From Seminavis robusta (Eukaryota > Bacillariophyta > Bacillariophyceae > Naviculales > Naviculaceae): a stretch of DNA of 64,000 nt. Each line of letters starts with the position of its first letter. The stretch's first letter is position 1. A program made the position numbers and the translations under genes. This document shows positions 44,539-54,710 of this stretch, in pieces. Under the pieces are notes generated by a model, which worked only from the letters and a program-made list of their open reading frames with translations, had not been told where the DNA came from and searched no databases. Where the stretch lies: contig CAICTM010000086.1 of NCBI GenBank assembly GCA_903772945.1, positions 1 through 64,000 on the forward strand, in the 5' to 3' direction.

Positions 44539-44577
44539 TCAGGTTTGACCGAGCTGAAAGTGTAGTCAAACCGTCAT
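44539..44577 (-). promoter_or_regulatory. SECIS-like element in 3' UTR of the GPx gene
   Basis: On the minus strand the sequence reads ATGAC, then GGTTTGACT paired with GGTCAAACC (eight Watson-Crick pairs plus one wobble), a 13-nt apical loop, then TGA. ATGA facing TGA gives the non-Watson-Crick quartet of eukaryotic SECIS elements. It starts 75 nt after the stop codon at 44653. The apical loop is not a textbook AA/CC form (ACACTTTCAGCTC), so the call rests on the quartet, helix and position. Confidence 0.65.
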
Positions 44578-44652
44578 TCCAGAGTGCTTTGTTTCCGATT
44601 GGAGGTACCAACAGCCCATTTTGATACTGTACGCGGTCTGGTTTCTTTGTGC

Positions 44653-45361
44653 CTAAGAAGATCCCTCTTTTAGAAGAGCCTCGATATCAGGCTTGATATC
44701 CACGGGAGCAGTCTTTGGCGAGTACCTCTTGATTGGTTTTCCAGAACTATCAACCAGGAACTTGGCTATTGGAAGCACATAATATGCAAACAATTATGAT
44801 ACACTGCGGTCAGTTGTGCTTTCCTTACGAATATTCCATAGCAAAGCAGACACACGCAACATCTGTTGGCAAAACGAACAATCACGCACCAAAGTTCCAA
44901 GGGATATCAATGGATCCATCTTCTTCTGGGAGCGCCGTGGTGAGCAATTTGTAGACTTGGCGAGCGTCGTCTCCGTTGACATCTCCCTTTTCAAAGAATT
45001 CGAGTTTCTCCTCCATTTTGTCGTCAAATTGCTTGACAAATTCGAGAATCTCTTGTGCCGTCCCTGGTTCTTGCTTTCCAAACTGATTACAGGGGAATGC
45101 CAAAATCTTGAATGAACTTCCTCCGAGTTCATCATGTAGTTGTGGCAGTTGGGTATAGTTGAGCTTGGTCAGGCCTCAGTTGGAGGCTACATTCACGAAC
45201 AAGATGGCAGATCCCTGATAGGACGAGAAATTGACCTCTTGGCCGTCAATCTTTTTGTCGGATAGATCGTAGAGACTCGTCATGGCGCTGCTGAAGGTTC
45301 TGGTGGTGGCAACGGTACGAATATGGCGAATAGAACAACCTTGAAACCACGGCAACAACAT
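44653..45361 (-). CDS. GPX: Selenocysteine glutathione peroxidase
   Basis: Two exons, complement(join(44653..44765,44890..45361)), 194 residues if the in-frame TGA at 45176-45178 is read as selenocysteine (U62). The context is NVASN-U-GLTKLNY, the exact GPx active site, with the rest of the catalytic tetrad in FPCNQFG (Gln) and DIPWNF (Trp, Asn). It reduces H2O2 and lipid hydroperoxides using glutathione or thioredoxin. The 124-nt intron joins WNF to AKFLVDSSGKPIKRYSP in phase. The first 26 residues (MLLPWFQGCSIRHIRTVATT) are basic and hydroxylated, like a mitochondrial pre-sequence; a second ATG at residue 27 would give a cytosolic form. A SECIS-like hairpin follows the stop. A program that takes TGA as stop would cut the gene in two. 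Confidence 0.88.
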
Positions 45362-45713
45362 GTAGTCTATCTATCTCCTATTATGGCTTGATGTTCTGGA
45401 TTCTGGAGATTCAGCTTCTGTGAATTGAAGGCATGAAGGCTGAGATGCCGGCATGCCGGCGAAGTGCCAGTACTACCGGTATGTATGTAGTACTGGATAC
45501 TTCTAACCTTACTGTAGCAAGGCTCCATTCGCTGACGCACACTCTTTTTCCCAAACAACAAGCATTCCGTTCCCGCGATCTTCGTACTTCGAGTTGGCTT
45601 TGCTCCGCTTTGCTTACGTACTACGACGAAGCATGTAGCTCATGGTGGCCTCTTCTTTGCAATGCACACCTCGCTCTCTTCACAACTTCAACTTTCACAT
45701 CCCAATCGCAACC
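45362..45713. promoter_or_regulatory. Shared upstream region of divergent GPx and DUF1118-like genes
   Basis: The two genes diverge across about 350 bp. It contains GCCGGCATGCCGGC-type palindromes near 45450-45463 and an ACCGGTATGTATGTAG stretch. No specific regulator site can be named. Confidence 0.35.
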
Positions 45714-46476
45714 ATGGTCAAGCTAAGCCTTCTTATCGCTGGTACGTGTTTTGCGGCTGGATGTTGGTAGGGAGATAAGGATAATGGGGTAGCATGGAGA
45801 CATGCCGTTGCTGTTTCTTGGGTTATCTGGCGCTTTGAAGCAGCGTTGTCGGGGTCTTTGTGTTGGGTATCTTTGCCTTTAGAAATTTTGCTCACCTATT
45901 GGTCGTTTCTCCACAGCTCTTCTGTGCTCGGCTGTTGCCGCCTTTGCTCCTGCAAGCGCCCCCAGACAGTTCGCTGCCAAGCCATTGGCTGCCGCATCAC
46001 TGGACACAGAGGTCGACGCCATTGGAAACAACATTGCGATTAAGGAATTGTTGGCGCAAATTGAAGAATCCAAACTTTTGTCTGCTGTCGCCAAGTCTGG
46101 ACTCTTGTCCAAGGCCCAAGCAGCTGGAATCTCCCTTTCCAAGTTGGAAACTATCTTGGGATATGTCGCGGAACAGCCCGAACTTTTGATCTTGGTGGAA
46201 GCATCTGGACCTGATCTCCTTCCCATCCTTCCTACCATTATCGAATTGGCTCCCGCTGGTCTTCCTCTTGCGACTGCTGCCATTGGAATCCCACCTGCTG
46301 GTCTTCAGGCTGCTGGAATTGCTAGTCTTATCGCCGCCGCCGGAATTGTTGCTGTTGTCCCCGATGACACTGCCGTAAATGTTGCTGTACAAACTTTGGC
46401 TGTGGGTGTTTTGGGACTTGCTGCCCCCGTTGCATCATTTGCTGGTTCCGTTGTTTTGGGAAAACTCACCAAATAA
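45714..46476 (+). CDS. Plastid-targeted DUF1118/RIQ-like membrane protein
   Basis: Two exons, join(45714..45741,45917..46476), 195 residues. The first exon encodes only nine residues, and a 175-nt intron follows. Together they make a signal peptide (MVKLSLLIAALLCSAVA) ending in AFAP, the diatom plastid bipartite motif, then a Ser/Ala-rich transit peptide. The mature part has ELLAQIEESKLLSAVAKSGLLSKAQAAGISLSKLE, the leucine/alanine repeats of DUF1118 proteins such as plant RIQ1/RIQ2, which act in thylakoid grana organisation and non-photochemical quenching. The C-terminal half is very hydrophobic with probably three to four membrane helices (LPATAAIG, AAGIASLIAAAGIVAVV, VQTLAVGVLGLAAPVASF). 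Family assignment is likely but not certain; plastid targeting is well supported. Confidence 0.75.
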
Positions 46477-47205
46477 ATAGAGAAAACAATGACCAGGATG
46501 GAAGCAAAAAGGCTACCGTACGTATATACGCAAAACCTGATCACATCAGAACATTTTTGCAAGGCAGCATCTAGCTAGGTAGGTTTTAGATTTCATTCAA
46601 TACTACTAAGGTTGCTTGACCCAGCTCTGGTATTATTAAAGTCTCAGTAGTTACAACTATGTAGAGCTGTATTATGAAGCAGCAGCAACTACTAGTAGTA
46701 CATGTAGTCTAGCTCTAGTACAAGAATTGGATTGGAGGCATTTGCATCCATCTAATCTTGAGAGAAAAGATTGGAGCCTGGCGATGGCAACATGGGAAGA
46801 GGCACTGATGCTTGACGATTAAAATGCCAGGTGGAGAGCTAGTAGGGACGACGAGTTCCAAACGCGATACCACAACCAAAAGACGTCCAGTAGTATAAAG
46901 TCAAATCATCTAATTGTTACCGGTACCGCTACCCTCCTTGCGAACTCACGGGACGACGCAATAATCTGCGCATACATAGTATACTCGGAGTTGCAGCAAA
47001 GGAGGCTTGGCACAAAGAGCATTGACAACCCAATTGTCAATCTTCTTCCCATGGAATAGACCCGGGGTTCTTGGCATGTCTGTATAAAAGCGAACCAACT
47101 GCTGATTTCCAAAATCAACAGTGCCATTCAAGTGTGCTGGGTCACCTCTGACACCAGCAATGTTGTTGATGCATGTATTGTAGTAGTGCGTGTATAGAAA
47201 GCTGC
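46477..47205. other. Intergenic, nothing recognised
   Basis: Convergent 3' flanks; contains short CTAGTAGTACATGTAGTCTAG-like palindromes near 46690-46712. Frames near 46906-47131 show no domain. Confidence 0.4.
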
Positions 47206-50200
47206 TTAAATCGCCTGGACTTCAGATGCCTCCTCCTCTTCCTTGATTGTGGGTGGTTTCTTCTTCTTGCTCGGTGATTCCTTCTTTGAACCCTTCCCCC
47301 CATTGTATGCATCCGCCCCAAACTCGTTTGCGATGAACTTTTTGAAGGAAGCACTGTACCACCGATTCTTGATGTGGTTTTCCGACCTGCTAGAGTTGAA
47401 GAACTTGGTTGAAATCTCCACCCATCGCTTGCCCAGCTTCTTGTGACCATCCCATAGGAGTAAATCATCTTCTCGAGAAAAAGGCAAATGGTTGATCTCT
47501 GGATTAAGATGATTGACCCAACGATCTCGGATCTGTTTTCCAACTCGACCTGGTAGTCGCTGTGCCAAGTCCGACCATCTTGTGAAAGGTTGCTCCGAAG
47601 AAGTTGTGACGGCCTCGATGACGATTGCATCCTCGTGATCCGTCCACTGACCCTTTCGCACTCCAGGTTTTAGGTATCGAATCCAACGTTCGTGACACTC
47701 TTTCGAGCTGCAAAGAATAACAAGACAACAAGAAGGTTTAGAAACAAAGACAAGACAAGACAAGACAAGACAGGACGCCACCGTCATTACACTGAAAAAG
47801 ATGCTCACGTTCGACCTCGCCCGTGCTCTTTGGCAATGGGCTCCCAGTCTCGGGGGTTCTTGTACTTCTTCATGATTTCCGTCAAGCGAATATCGTCTTC
47901 CTTGGACCACGAAAAAGTTCCACTAGCTGACTTGGATGACCCGCTGTGTCCTCCAGGTGGAGATGACATCAGATAGACAGCTTGCTGTGGGCGCCTAGTC
48001 AGGTGAGGGTTGTGAGGAGCCATGAACTCTGGAGGAGGCTGGAAACTGGAGCGACCCGGTGGGTTTGCGCCGTGACGGATTCCTGGCGGGCCAGGTGGAG
48101 GAGAAACACGCTCTTCCGAGTAGTTGCGCATCATGGGGCCTGGGCCTGGACCTCCCTGAGAAAAACTTGCCGAATGTGAGATGCGGGAGTACTGTCCATA
48201 GTGACCTTGTGCACCAGGTGGTGGTCCATGCGAACCCCACGATGGAGCATGATGGATATAACCTGGCGGAGGGTGGTGGGACTTGTAGTTTTCGTTGTAA
48301 GGCGGCGGAGGTCGCTGGCTACCATAGCTCATGTCCATACTCTCGGAGCGACTGAAACTTCCATGGTAATGGCCTCCCTCGAATGACTGATTTCTGGATT
48401 CAAGCGCCTGACCCGATGCTGATGCTGATGGTGGAGGAGGATTGCCCGGATGGCTAGAACCAAGCGGAGGCATCGCGGGGCCGTGGTCATAGTTGCCAAG
48501 GTTGCTCCCGCTACTGGAAAGCATGGGATAGTCCTGCGAAAAGCTAAAGCTATTCATCAGCGGAGCTCCACCGCCAGCACTGCCCCCGCTAAAGCTGTCT
48601 TGCTGCTGAATCTCCCAAGAAGGCAGAGATGGACCCACCCCGCTTGGTTGATGGTTATCGTGCCCTTCTACTTGCATAGGAGTAAGGGTTGAGGAGGAGG
48701 AAGACCCAGGGCGATGGGGAAGTGGAGGATACCCTGCAGGACGTTGATTGTCCTTGGGGAATGGTGGGGCAGAGTCCATGGAGTAGGTGTAGGACGGTGC
48801 CTTGTCAAAGTAATTTCCCTCTAGCTGGCCAGGAGACTGGTAATAGCGCTCCTTATGAGAACCCGGTGGTGCTGGAGCAGCTGCTGCAGCTGGAGGAGGT
48901 TTTCGATCGTTCTTGGTTTTCCCAGGAGAATGAGGTGGACTGCAAGCAATTGACAGGGGTGACTCTTTATACTTTGCAGATTCCTTGCCAGGTTCTGCTG
49001 CACTGGCTTCGTCGGTGCGGCCTCTCTTTGTGGGACGTGCCTCGGTAGATTCTCCATGGTTTCCATCTGTCTCAGTGGTCGGTGCCCGTCGTAGCTCGGT
49101 GTGTTCTCCAGTTTTGGATGTGTCGGCATCTCCTCGTTCCTCATCGCGTGATCGCTTCGAGTCGATTCTAGTATCCGTCGGCGGGGCGCTCCATCCTTGA
49201 CTCGCCAGGTGCAACAGACCACTACTGCCACTCGAGCATTTCATCAAATCAAGTGATGCCGAAGAGCCAGGACTAAGGTGTCCCACCGAGTTGTCGCGGT
49301 TGGCATTTGCAGCCACCTTTGCGTCCTTGTTTGTATTCAGTGGTTCTTGAGCCGAGGCAACCGATGAAAGGGAATCCAAAGACGCCAACTTGGACGGTGT
49401 TGGGATGGATGCTCGCTTCTTGTCTGCATCATTTTCGTGGGCGTGGGCTTCCGTGGGCGAATTGGTCAGTGATGATGAGTTGCTGGCTGCTTGCTCCACT
49501 TTGATATCTCTTGAGTTATCTTCCTGTTTCACCATTCGTTCCCGCATGACGCCTTCATCTACACTTGCCACTTGATTGAGCTGTCTCCATGAATTGTCGT
49601 CGGAATGTTCTCCATCATGGGGTGGAGGAGGTCCGCCCGCCGAATTTGGGTGTGGCGGAGGCGGTCCACCGGCATATCGATGACTTGGTGGCGGGTCCAT
49701 TTTCTGATCTGTATTTTGAGGGTCTCTAGGCATGGCCGAGGCGCTTGGCTTTTCATCCGTTCGACTACCAAAGGAAGAAGAGACAGCCCTACTAAAGCTG
49801 CTGCCATCTGCTGGTGGCTGTTCGATGTAGCGACCTTCATGTGTATTTGCTGGTGGTCGTTGGTACTCCATGGGTGCCATGCCTGGGTAAGGAGGCGGAC
49901 GCCTATGACCATAAGGAGGACCACCCCAGCTGCCACCTTCATACCCACTGTAACTGGGAGGATATGGTGGGCCCCTGTACTGACCTCCTGGATGACCACG
50001 ATAGCCAGGCGGTGGTGGTCCATCATGCCCATAATGAGGTCCTCTCGAATCATATGGCGGATATCCACCTCGGTGATAATCCGGCGGTGGCCCTCCATAA
50101 TATCCAGGTCGGTAATCTCCATGCCCAGGCCCATGAGGTGGCGATACATGCATTGGTGGACGGCCGTGGCCACCGTAATAAGCCGGTGGATCATTTCGGC

Positions 50201-50669
50201 CAGGTTGTCGCGATTCGTGAGGCTGAAAGGCTCCATTTCCACCTAATGGACGGCCTTCATACGGCCGAGGAGGAGAAAATCCACCATAAGGAGGACGAGG
50301 AGGTCCACCGATGGGTCTACCATACTGATCTACAGGTCCAGACTTGAGACTAGTGTGTCGTTCCGGAGTAATTTGCGACTTGGATGCTCCATGAGATGAA
50401 GCAGCAGCAGCGGAGGAAGAAGGAGCTGCTGCAGCAGACGAAGATGCGGCGGATGCTTCTTTGTTATCCTCTTCACGTCCCTTGTTGGCATGTTTTGGAG
50501 TCCGAGCTTGCCCCATGCTCTTTTCTCCCGGAGTGGTTTTCCCATCATTTTGCTCCGCCGAAGAAGCGTCCTTGCCAGTAGAAGTATCCACGGTGATGAC
50601 AGCAGGAGGAGTGGTCTTGGTCTTCTTGACAGTTGCCGCCTCCGCGGCCGTTGATTGAGTGCCCGTCAT
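47206..50669 (-). CDS. 3R-MYB transcription factor with long low-complexity N-terminus
   Basis: Two exons, complement(join(47206..47707,47809..50669)), 1120 residues from the ATG at 50669. Three MYB repeats lie near the C-terminus: R1 (FSWSKEDDIRLTEIMKKYKN...GRGRTSKECHERWIRYL), split by the 101-nt intron just after GRGR, R2 (GQWTDHEDAIVIEAV...GRVGKQIRDRWVNHLNP) and R3 (PFSREDDLLLWDGHKKLGKRW...SRSENHIKNRWYS). R1R2R3 MYBs bind AACNG-type sites and control cell-cycle genes in plants and animals. About 900 residues before the repeats are disordered, rich in Pro, Gly, Tyr and Ser (RPPYGGFSPPRPYEGRP), an unusual arrangement since MYB domains are usually N-terminal in 3R-MYBs. A Lys-rich tail (SPSKKKKPP) may be a nuclear signal. 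Confidence 0.85.
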
Positions 50670-52002
50670 GGCGGCTTGGAGCTTTGTTTGGAAGCCAATG
50701 AACCGAACAACGGATTGAGAAATCAATGATAAAGAGGTAGGATTTCGAAGGAGGATTACGTGAGAGTGGTTTGGTGATATAAAAGATGATCAGGCACATA
50801 AAGCAAGCGCGGCCGTTCAGAGCGCTGCGCACTGGCTGGTTCCCGTACCAAAATAATTCGAATCCCACGTGTGGAACCCCTAATAACCGGGTGAGTGGCT
50901 GCTCCATAACACCAAACACATTTTAATTCGATACCACAATTTGTCGCTGAATACGATCGGCTCGTTCTACGAAGGGGATTCCGATGCAATGAAGAAGATG
51001 CTTTTGACTTACTTTGTTGTGTTGTTATCTTCGTCCAAAGTATTGATTGCACTTGGATGACTAATCTTTGACCCGAGGGCCAGATCCTTCCCGGTGGGCG
51101 TTGAACGATAGGCTGTGAAGCAGTTGAAAGCGTTCAACGAGTGACTCGACGTAATGAATGCTAATGATGATATGATCAACGCTCTTCTTGAGGCTTTCTT
51201 TCGAAATGTGGTTGGGGCGGATTGAAAGACAAACAACATGCAAGGAATACTCTCTAAATAGTGAGGTCGTTGAGATTGGCGATGTTAGGGCGCCTGGCGG
51301 AGACGATGATAAACTATCTTCAGCAACGAAGACCGGAGATAAGGCGGCCATCTTTAGGGTTTGGGTCTGGAGAAAGGTGCGGTCACACATGAACCAATTT
51401 TCACTCATGATTGCTTAGCAGTCAATTTTTGATCGTGGTCCACTCCCATCGCTGTTTTGCTGGATGTGTGCTGCAAAGCTCTATACTCACTTCGCTGTTT
51501 GGCTGGTATCATATTCAGCTAGGGCTCCATAAGATTCCCAACATGACTAATAAACTACTGCATTTTGTTATCTTTTGGGCATACTTTCCATTCTTCTACT
51601 AGCTAGCTCTAGCTAGGCGTGGACACTCCTGAATTGGACCAGGACGGTTTGGACCTTTTTGCATGCCTTGCAGGGAGACGGCAAACAGCCTAGTTGTACG
51701 ATAATGTACAATAGAAGTTAGAAATGGTTTCTGTTTCAGCCCCGTCCAAGCTTAGGATGGTTCTGTACCGGTATTTTAATAGATACCAACGATCTTTTAA
51801 AAAGTTGCCGCCGTCGGAGGGAATTGAGGTGCGGAAGCCCAGCTTGTCGGTGTGGTCAAGGATGAGGTACCAGTACCAGGTACTAGTAAATCAGAATGAT
51901 TCATGTACTAGCAGTGGATCAAGCTGGGGTTTACTTTGGATCAGCAAAAGAAGTCAGTTTATTAGGAGCGAAACTCGTCCAGCAGCTGTTGTACAGACTC
52001 TG
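50670..52002. other. Intergenic, nothing recognised
   Basis: 1.3 kb. Some open frames (51061-51408 minus, 51724-52011 plus) have no domain. GTACCAGTACCAGGTACTAG-like repeats near 51866-51886. Confidence 0.4.
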
Positions 52003-53424
52003 TTACACTAACTGTTTCGTTCGATCTACTAGCGGGGCGGCTGCATTTGCTCGATGCGGTTTCTTTCCGCATTTCCCAACTTCAAACAGTAGCTCCTTTC
52101 GATATTGATGATAATCTACTTCGGTCGAATGCCGGGGCGCCTCGATGAATCGATGGTGCGGGTGGCGACGTTCACAGTCAATAGCCGCCTCCATGTTGCG
52201 GGGTCGTTGGTAATGACCCAAGATTTCTTGGCAAGCCAACATGGCTTGATAATCGGCCAATGGCCAGATGCACCCCAGGGGTTGAAAGAGGCCAATAAAG
52301 TATAGATTGCGCAGTGTCGGGTGGAACATGCGTCGCCACAGAGGAACATATGTAGCATCCTTCCAATCAATGAATGACTTGTCGAAAAATGGAAAGCTAA
52401 TGTTGTAGCCTGTGGCACAAATGATGGTGTCAAACTCCTGTGACGTCCCATTGCGAAAGAAGACATTCTTTCCGTCGACTCTTTGAATGCCCGGCTTGGG
52501 AATAATGGCTCCATGGCCCAAGGCATAGGCAAGTTCCGAATTTATAGTGACGTGTCCCCCGAGGACCCCATAGGAAGGTGTCTGCAAACCCAGACGCCGA
52601 TGAGATCCCTGGATCAGATAGATGATAAACTTGGAGATGAGATCTCGAAGAAACCTGGGGACGGGGATCCAAACCGTTCCACCATGAAAGACATCGGTCG
52701 GAATGCCAAAAATGAATTTGGGAATGAACCAATGTCCTCGTCTCATGCTCAAGTGGGTGGATTGTGCCACGCGGCTACATTCGACTGCGGCATCACACGC
52801 GGAATTTCCACCTCCAATGACCAGTACGCGTTTGTCGCGAAAGGGACGGTTGTGTTTGAAGGAATGCGAATGCAGCAGTTCTCCTGTAAAGCCGGTCAAT
52901 GTGGGGGGCATGCGAGGATCCCAGTGATGTCCATTGGCGACCATTAGCACAGCAAATTGCTCTGTTTTGGTTTCGTTGGTTGTCGTATTGCGACTCTGGA
53001 TTTTCCATCCGTCATCCAGTGGTTCGGCATGTAGCACTTCTGTATGAAAGCGAATCTTGTCGGTCACGTGAAAGCGGTCGGCATACTGCTCAAAATATCG
53101 ACACAGATACTTGTGTGGCAGGTAGTCGGGAGCATCCGGTGGAAAGGGAAAATCTTCGTATTCCGACAGATAACGAGAGCTAATTGTATGGGCAGACTCG
53201 TAGACGGAGGAGTGTTGCGTCTCGCTGCGATAGACCCAATTGCCGCCAATGGCATCGCTCTTTTCGAACACCACCAAATCATCAAGGCCTGATTCTATCA
53301 CATTCTTCGCTGCCGTTATCCCACAGGGACCGGCCCCAATCACAGCAATGCGTATTCTCACGGGGGAGGAGGAGGAGGAGGAGGAGGAGGAATCTGTTGA
53401 GTGGTTCATTGTATAATTTGTCAT
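52003..53424 (-). CDS. Flavin-containing monooxygenase
   Basis: Single exon, 473 residues from the ATG at 53424. FAD-binding GAGPCG near the N-terminus (after a run of nine serines encoded by a GAG/CTC-type repeat at 53363-53392), the FMO fingerprint FTGELLHSHSF, NADPH-binding GGGNSA, and the ATGYN motif in TIICATGYNISFPFF are all present and in order. It inserts one oxygen atom into soft nucleophiles (N or S) or performs Baeyer-Villiger-like oxidations; the substrate cannot be inferred. Length is normal for class B FMOs. No signal peptide or obvious membrane anchor, though FIIYLIQ is hydrophobic. Confidence 0.88.
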   Translation of the reverse strand: MTNYTMNHSTDSSSSSSSSSPVRIRIAVIGAGPCGITAAKNVIESGLDDLVVFEKSDAIGGNWVYRSETQHSSVYESAHTISSRYLSEYEDFPFPPDAPDYLPHKYLCRYFEQYADRFHVTDKIRFHTEVLHAEPLDDGWKIQSRNTTTNETKTEQFAVLMVANGHHWDPRMPPTLTGFTGELLHSHSFKHNRPFRDKRVLVIGGGNSACDAAVECSRVAQSTHLSMRRGHWFIPKFIFGIPTDVFHGGTVWIPVPRFLRDLISKFIIYLIQGSHRRLGLQTPSYGVLGGHVTINSELAYALGHGAIIPKPGIQRVDGKNVFFRNGTSQEFDTIICATGYNISFPFFDKSFIDWKDATYVPLWRRMFHPTLRNLYFIGLFQPLGCIWPLADYQAMLACQEILGHYQRPRNMEAAIDCERRHPHHRFIEAPRHSTEVDYHQYRKELLFEVGKCGKKPHRANAAAPLVDRTKQLV

Positions 53425-53710
53425 GAGCCGACAAAGGATCTCTCCTCCCTCCAACCCAATCACTCTTCCCACTTCCCATCAACAAACGATGGGTCTTGCG
53501 GGAAGTGACAAAAGATCCAAATCGCACCGGAACGCTTCGGAAATCGTTGGCCTTCCCTGGATCATACATGTACCGGTACTAGCTAGTAGACAAACTCGCA
53601 AAGATACACAGTTCAAGAGAAGGGAGAGACTACTAGTCTAGCTAGTGAGCATGCGTCTAACTACTACACAGTGTATGAAAAGATAAGTTGGTCTACCGGT
53701 ATCTGACTAG

Positions 53711-54382
53711 CTAGATAATCTCGTCATCGTCAAAATCAACTTCTTCATCCTCGTTCTTTTCGATCTTCTTCTTGGAGCCCTTCGGCTTCTTTGTGGGAGT
53801 AGTTGCATGATCCAAAATACTGCCAGGATCCTTCGAGGATATGGATAGCTTCTTGATTTTGGTAGGTTTCTGCGGCACCGTAATCGTTAAGACCCCCGCG
53901 GACAAGTTTGCCTCGAGCTTATCCACATCCACCGTGTCCTTCAAGCGGATCGTTTGATCAAACTCCGATTTGGAGAGGTATCCATTCTTGCGGCGAGTGC
54001 GCACGCCTTGTACTCGAAGGACGTGATCATTTTCCACTTCAATGTTCAGATCGCGAGCAGACACGCCCGGTAGTTCCATGACGAGCTCCACGGTGCCATT
54101 TTCGTCCTCCGAGACTTCAATACGAGGAGAAGAAGATATCTCCGTCTCGCCGCCAAAGATGGAACCCTGAGGACGCATAACTGACGAATAGGCTGGGACC
54201 GAGAACATATCGCGCACCAACTCCACCAGAGGATGGTCCTCCGATTCTTGTCGCATGTGGCGCCTACCATGATGACGATGATGCGATGGTATTCCCCATG
54301 TCCCATGACGAGCGGCATCCGCCGAGACAGCTGCCATCCAAAGCGTACCGAGTGTTACGAGGCTGTTGCTCTTGGAGTTCAT
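53711..54382 (-). CDS. Small heat-shock protein (HSP20) with signal peptide
   Basis: Single exon, 223 residues. Residues 1-22 (SLVTLGTLWMAAVSADA) are a probable signal peptide. The alpha-crystallin domain runs about 85-180, with VELVMELPGVSARDLNIEVEN and the terminal GVLTITVPQ motif of plant-type sHSPs. After it comes a Lys-rich then acidic tail (EDEEVDFDDDEII) with no KDEL. It is an ATP-independent holdase; the signal peptide suggests ER or secretory location, or the periplastid space. It is one of two ER-type folding proteins in this window, the other being the J-domain gene at the left end. Confidence 0.85.
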   Translation of the reverse strand: MNSKSNSLVTLGTLWMAAVSADAARHGTWGIPSHHRHHGRRHMRQESEDHPLVELVRDMFSVPAYSSVMRPQGSIFGGETEISSSPRIEVSEDENGTVELVMELPGVSARDLNIEVENDHVLRVQGVRTRRKNGYLSKSEFDQTIRLKDTVDVDKLEANLSAGVLTITVPQKPTKIKKLSISSKDPGSILDHATTPTKKPKGSKKKIEKNEDEEVDFDDDEII

Positions 54383-54710
54383 TGCGAAATTGATTAGTTA
54401 GTTGATGTGTTGTTTGTTTCCAAGGAGAAAGTTGTGTGCCTTTTTCGACAAGGGAAATGGAAATGCCACGCGGCGATTTTAGTCTTGTGTCGGAGCATCA
54501 AAGCAGCAAGGCTGCATCGCGTCCTGAGCAAGGATTCTCCTTACGTTCCTTCCGCTCTCTCACAGGATGATTCGATTGATCATTCAATCCTGACATAAGG
54601 ACACGCAGCCACCGGTACAAGTTCAATCCAAATACAATTAATTGACCTACATACTTTTATCTAGCTACCCCAGGAATACACCTTCACACTGATAATCACT
54701 TGCACGCTGC
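54383..54710. other. Intergenic, nothing recognised
   Basis: Short space containing the HSP20 promoter side. I cannot point to a heat-shock element with confidence. Confidence 0.35.
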
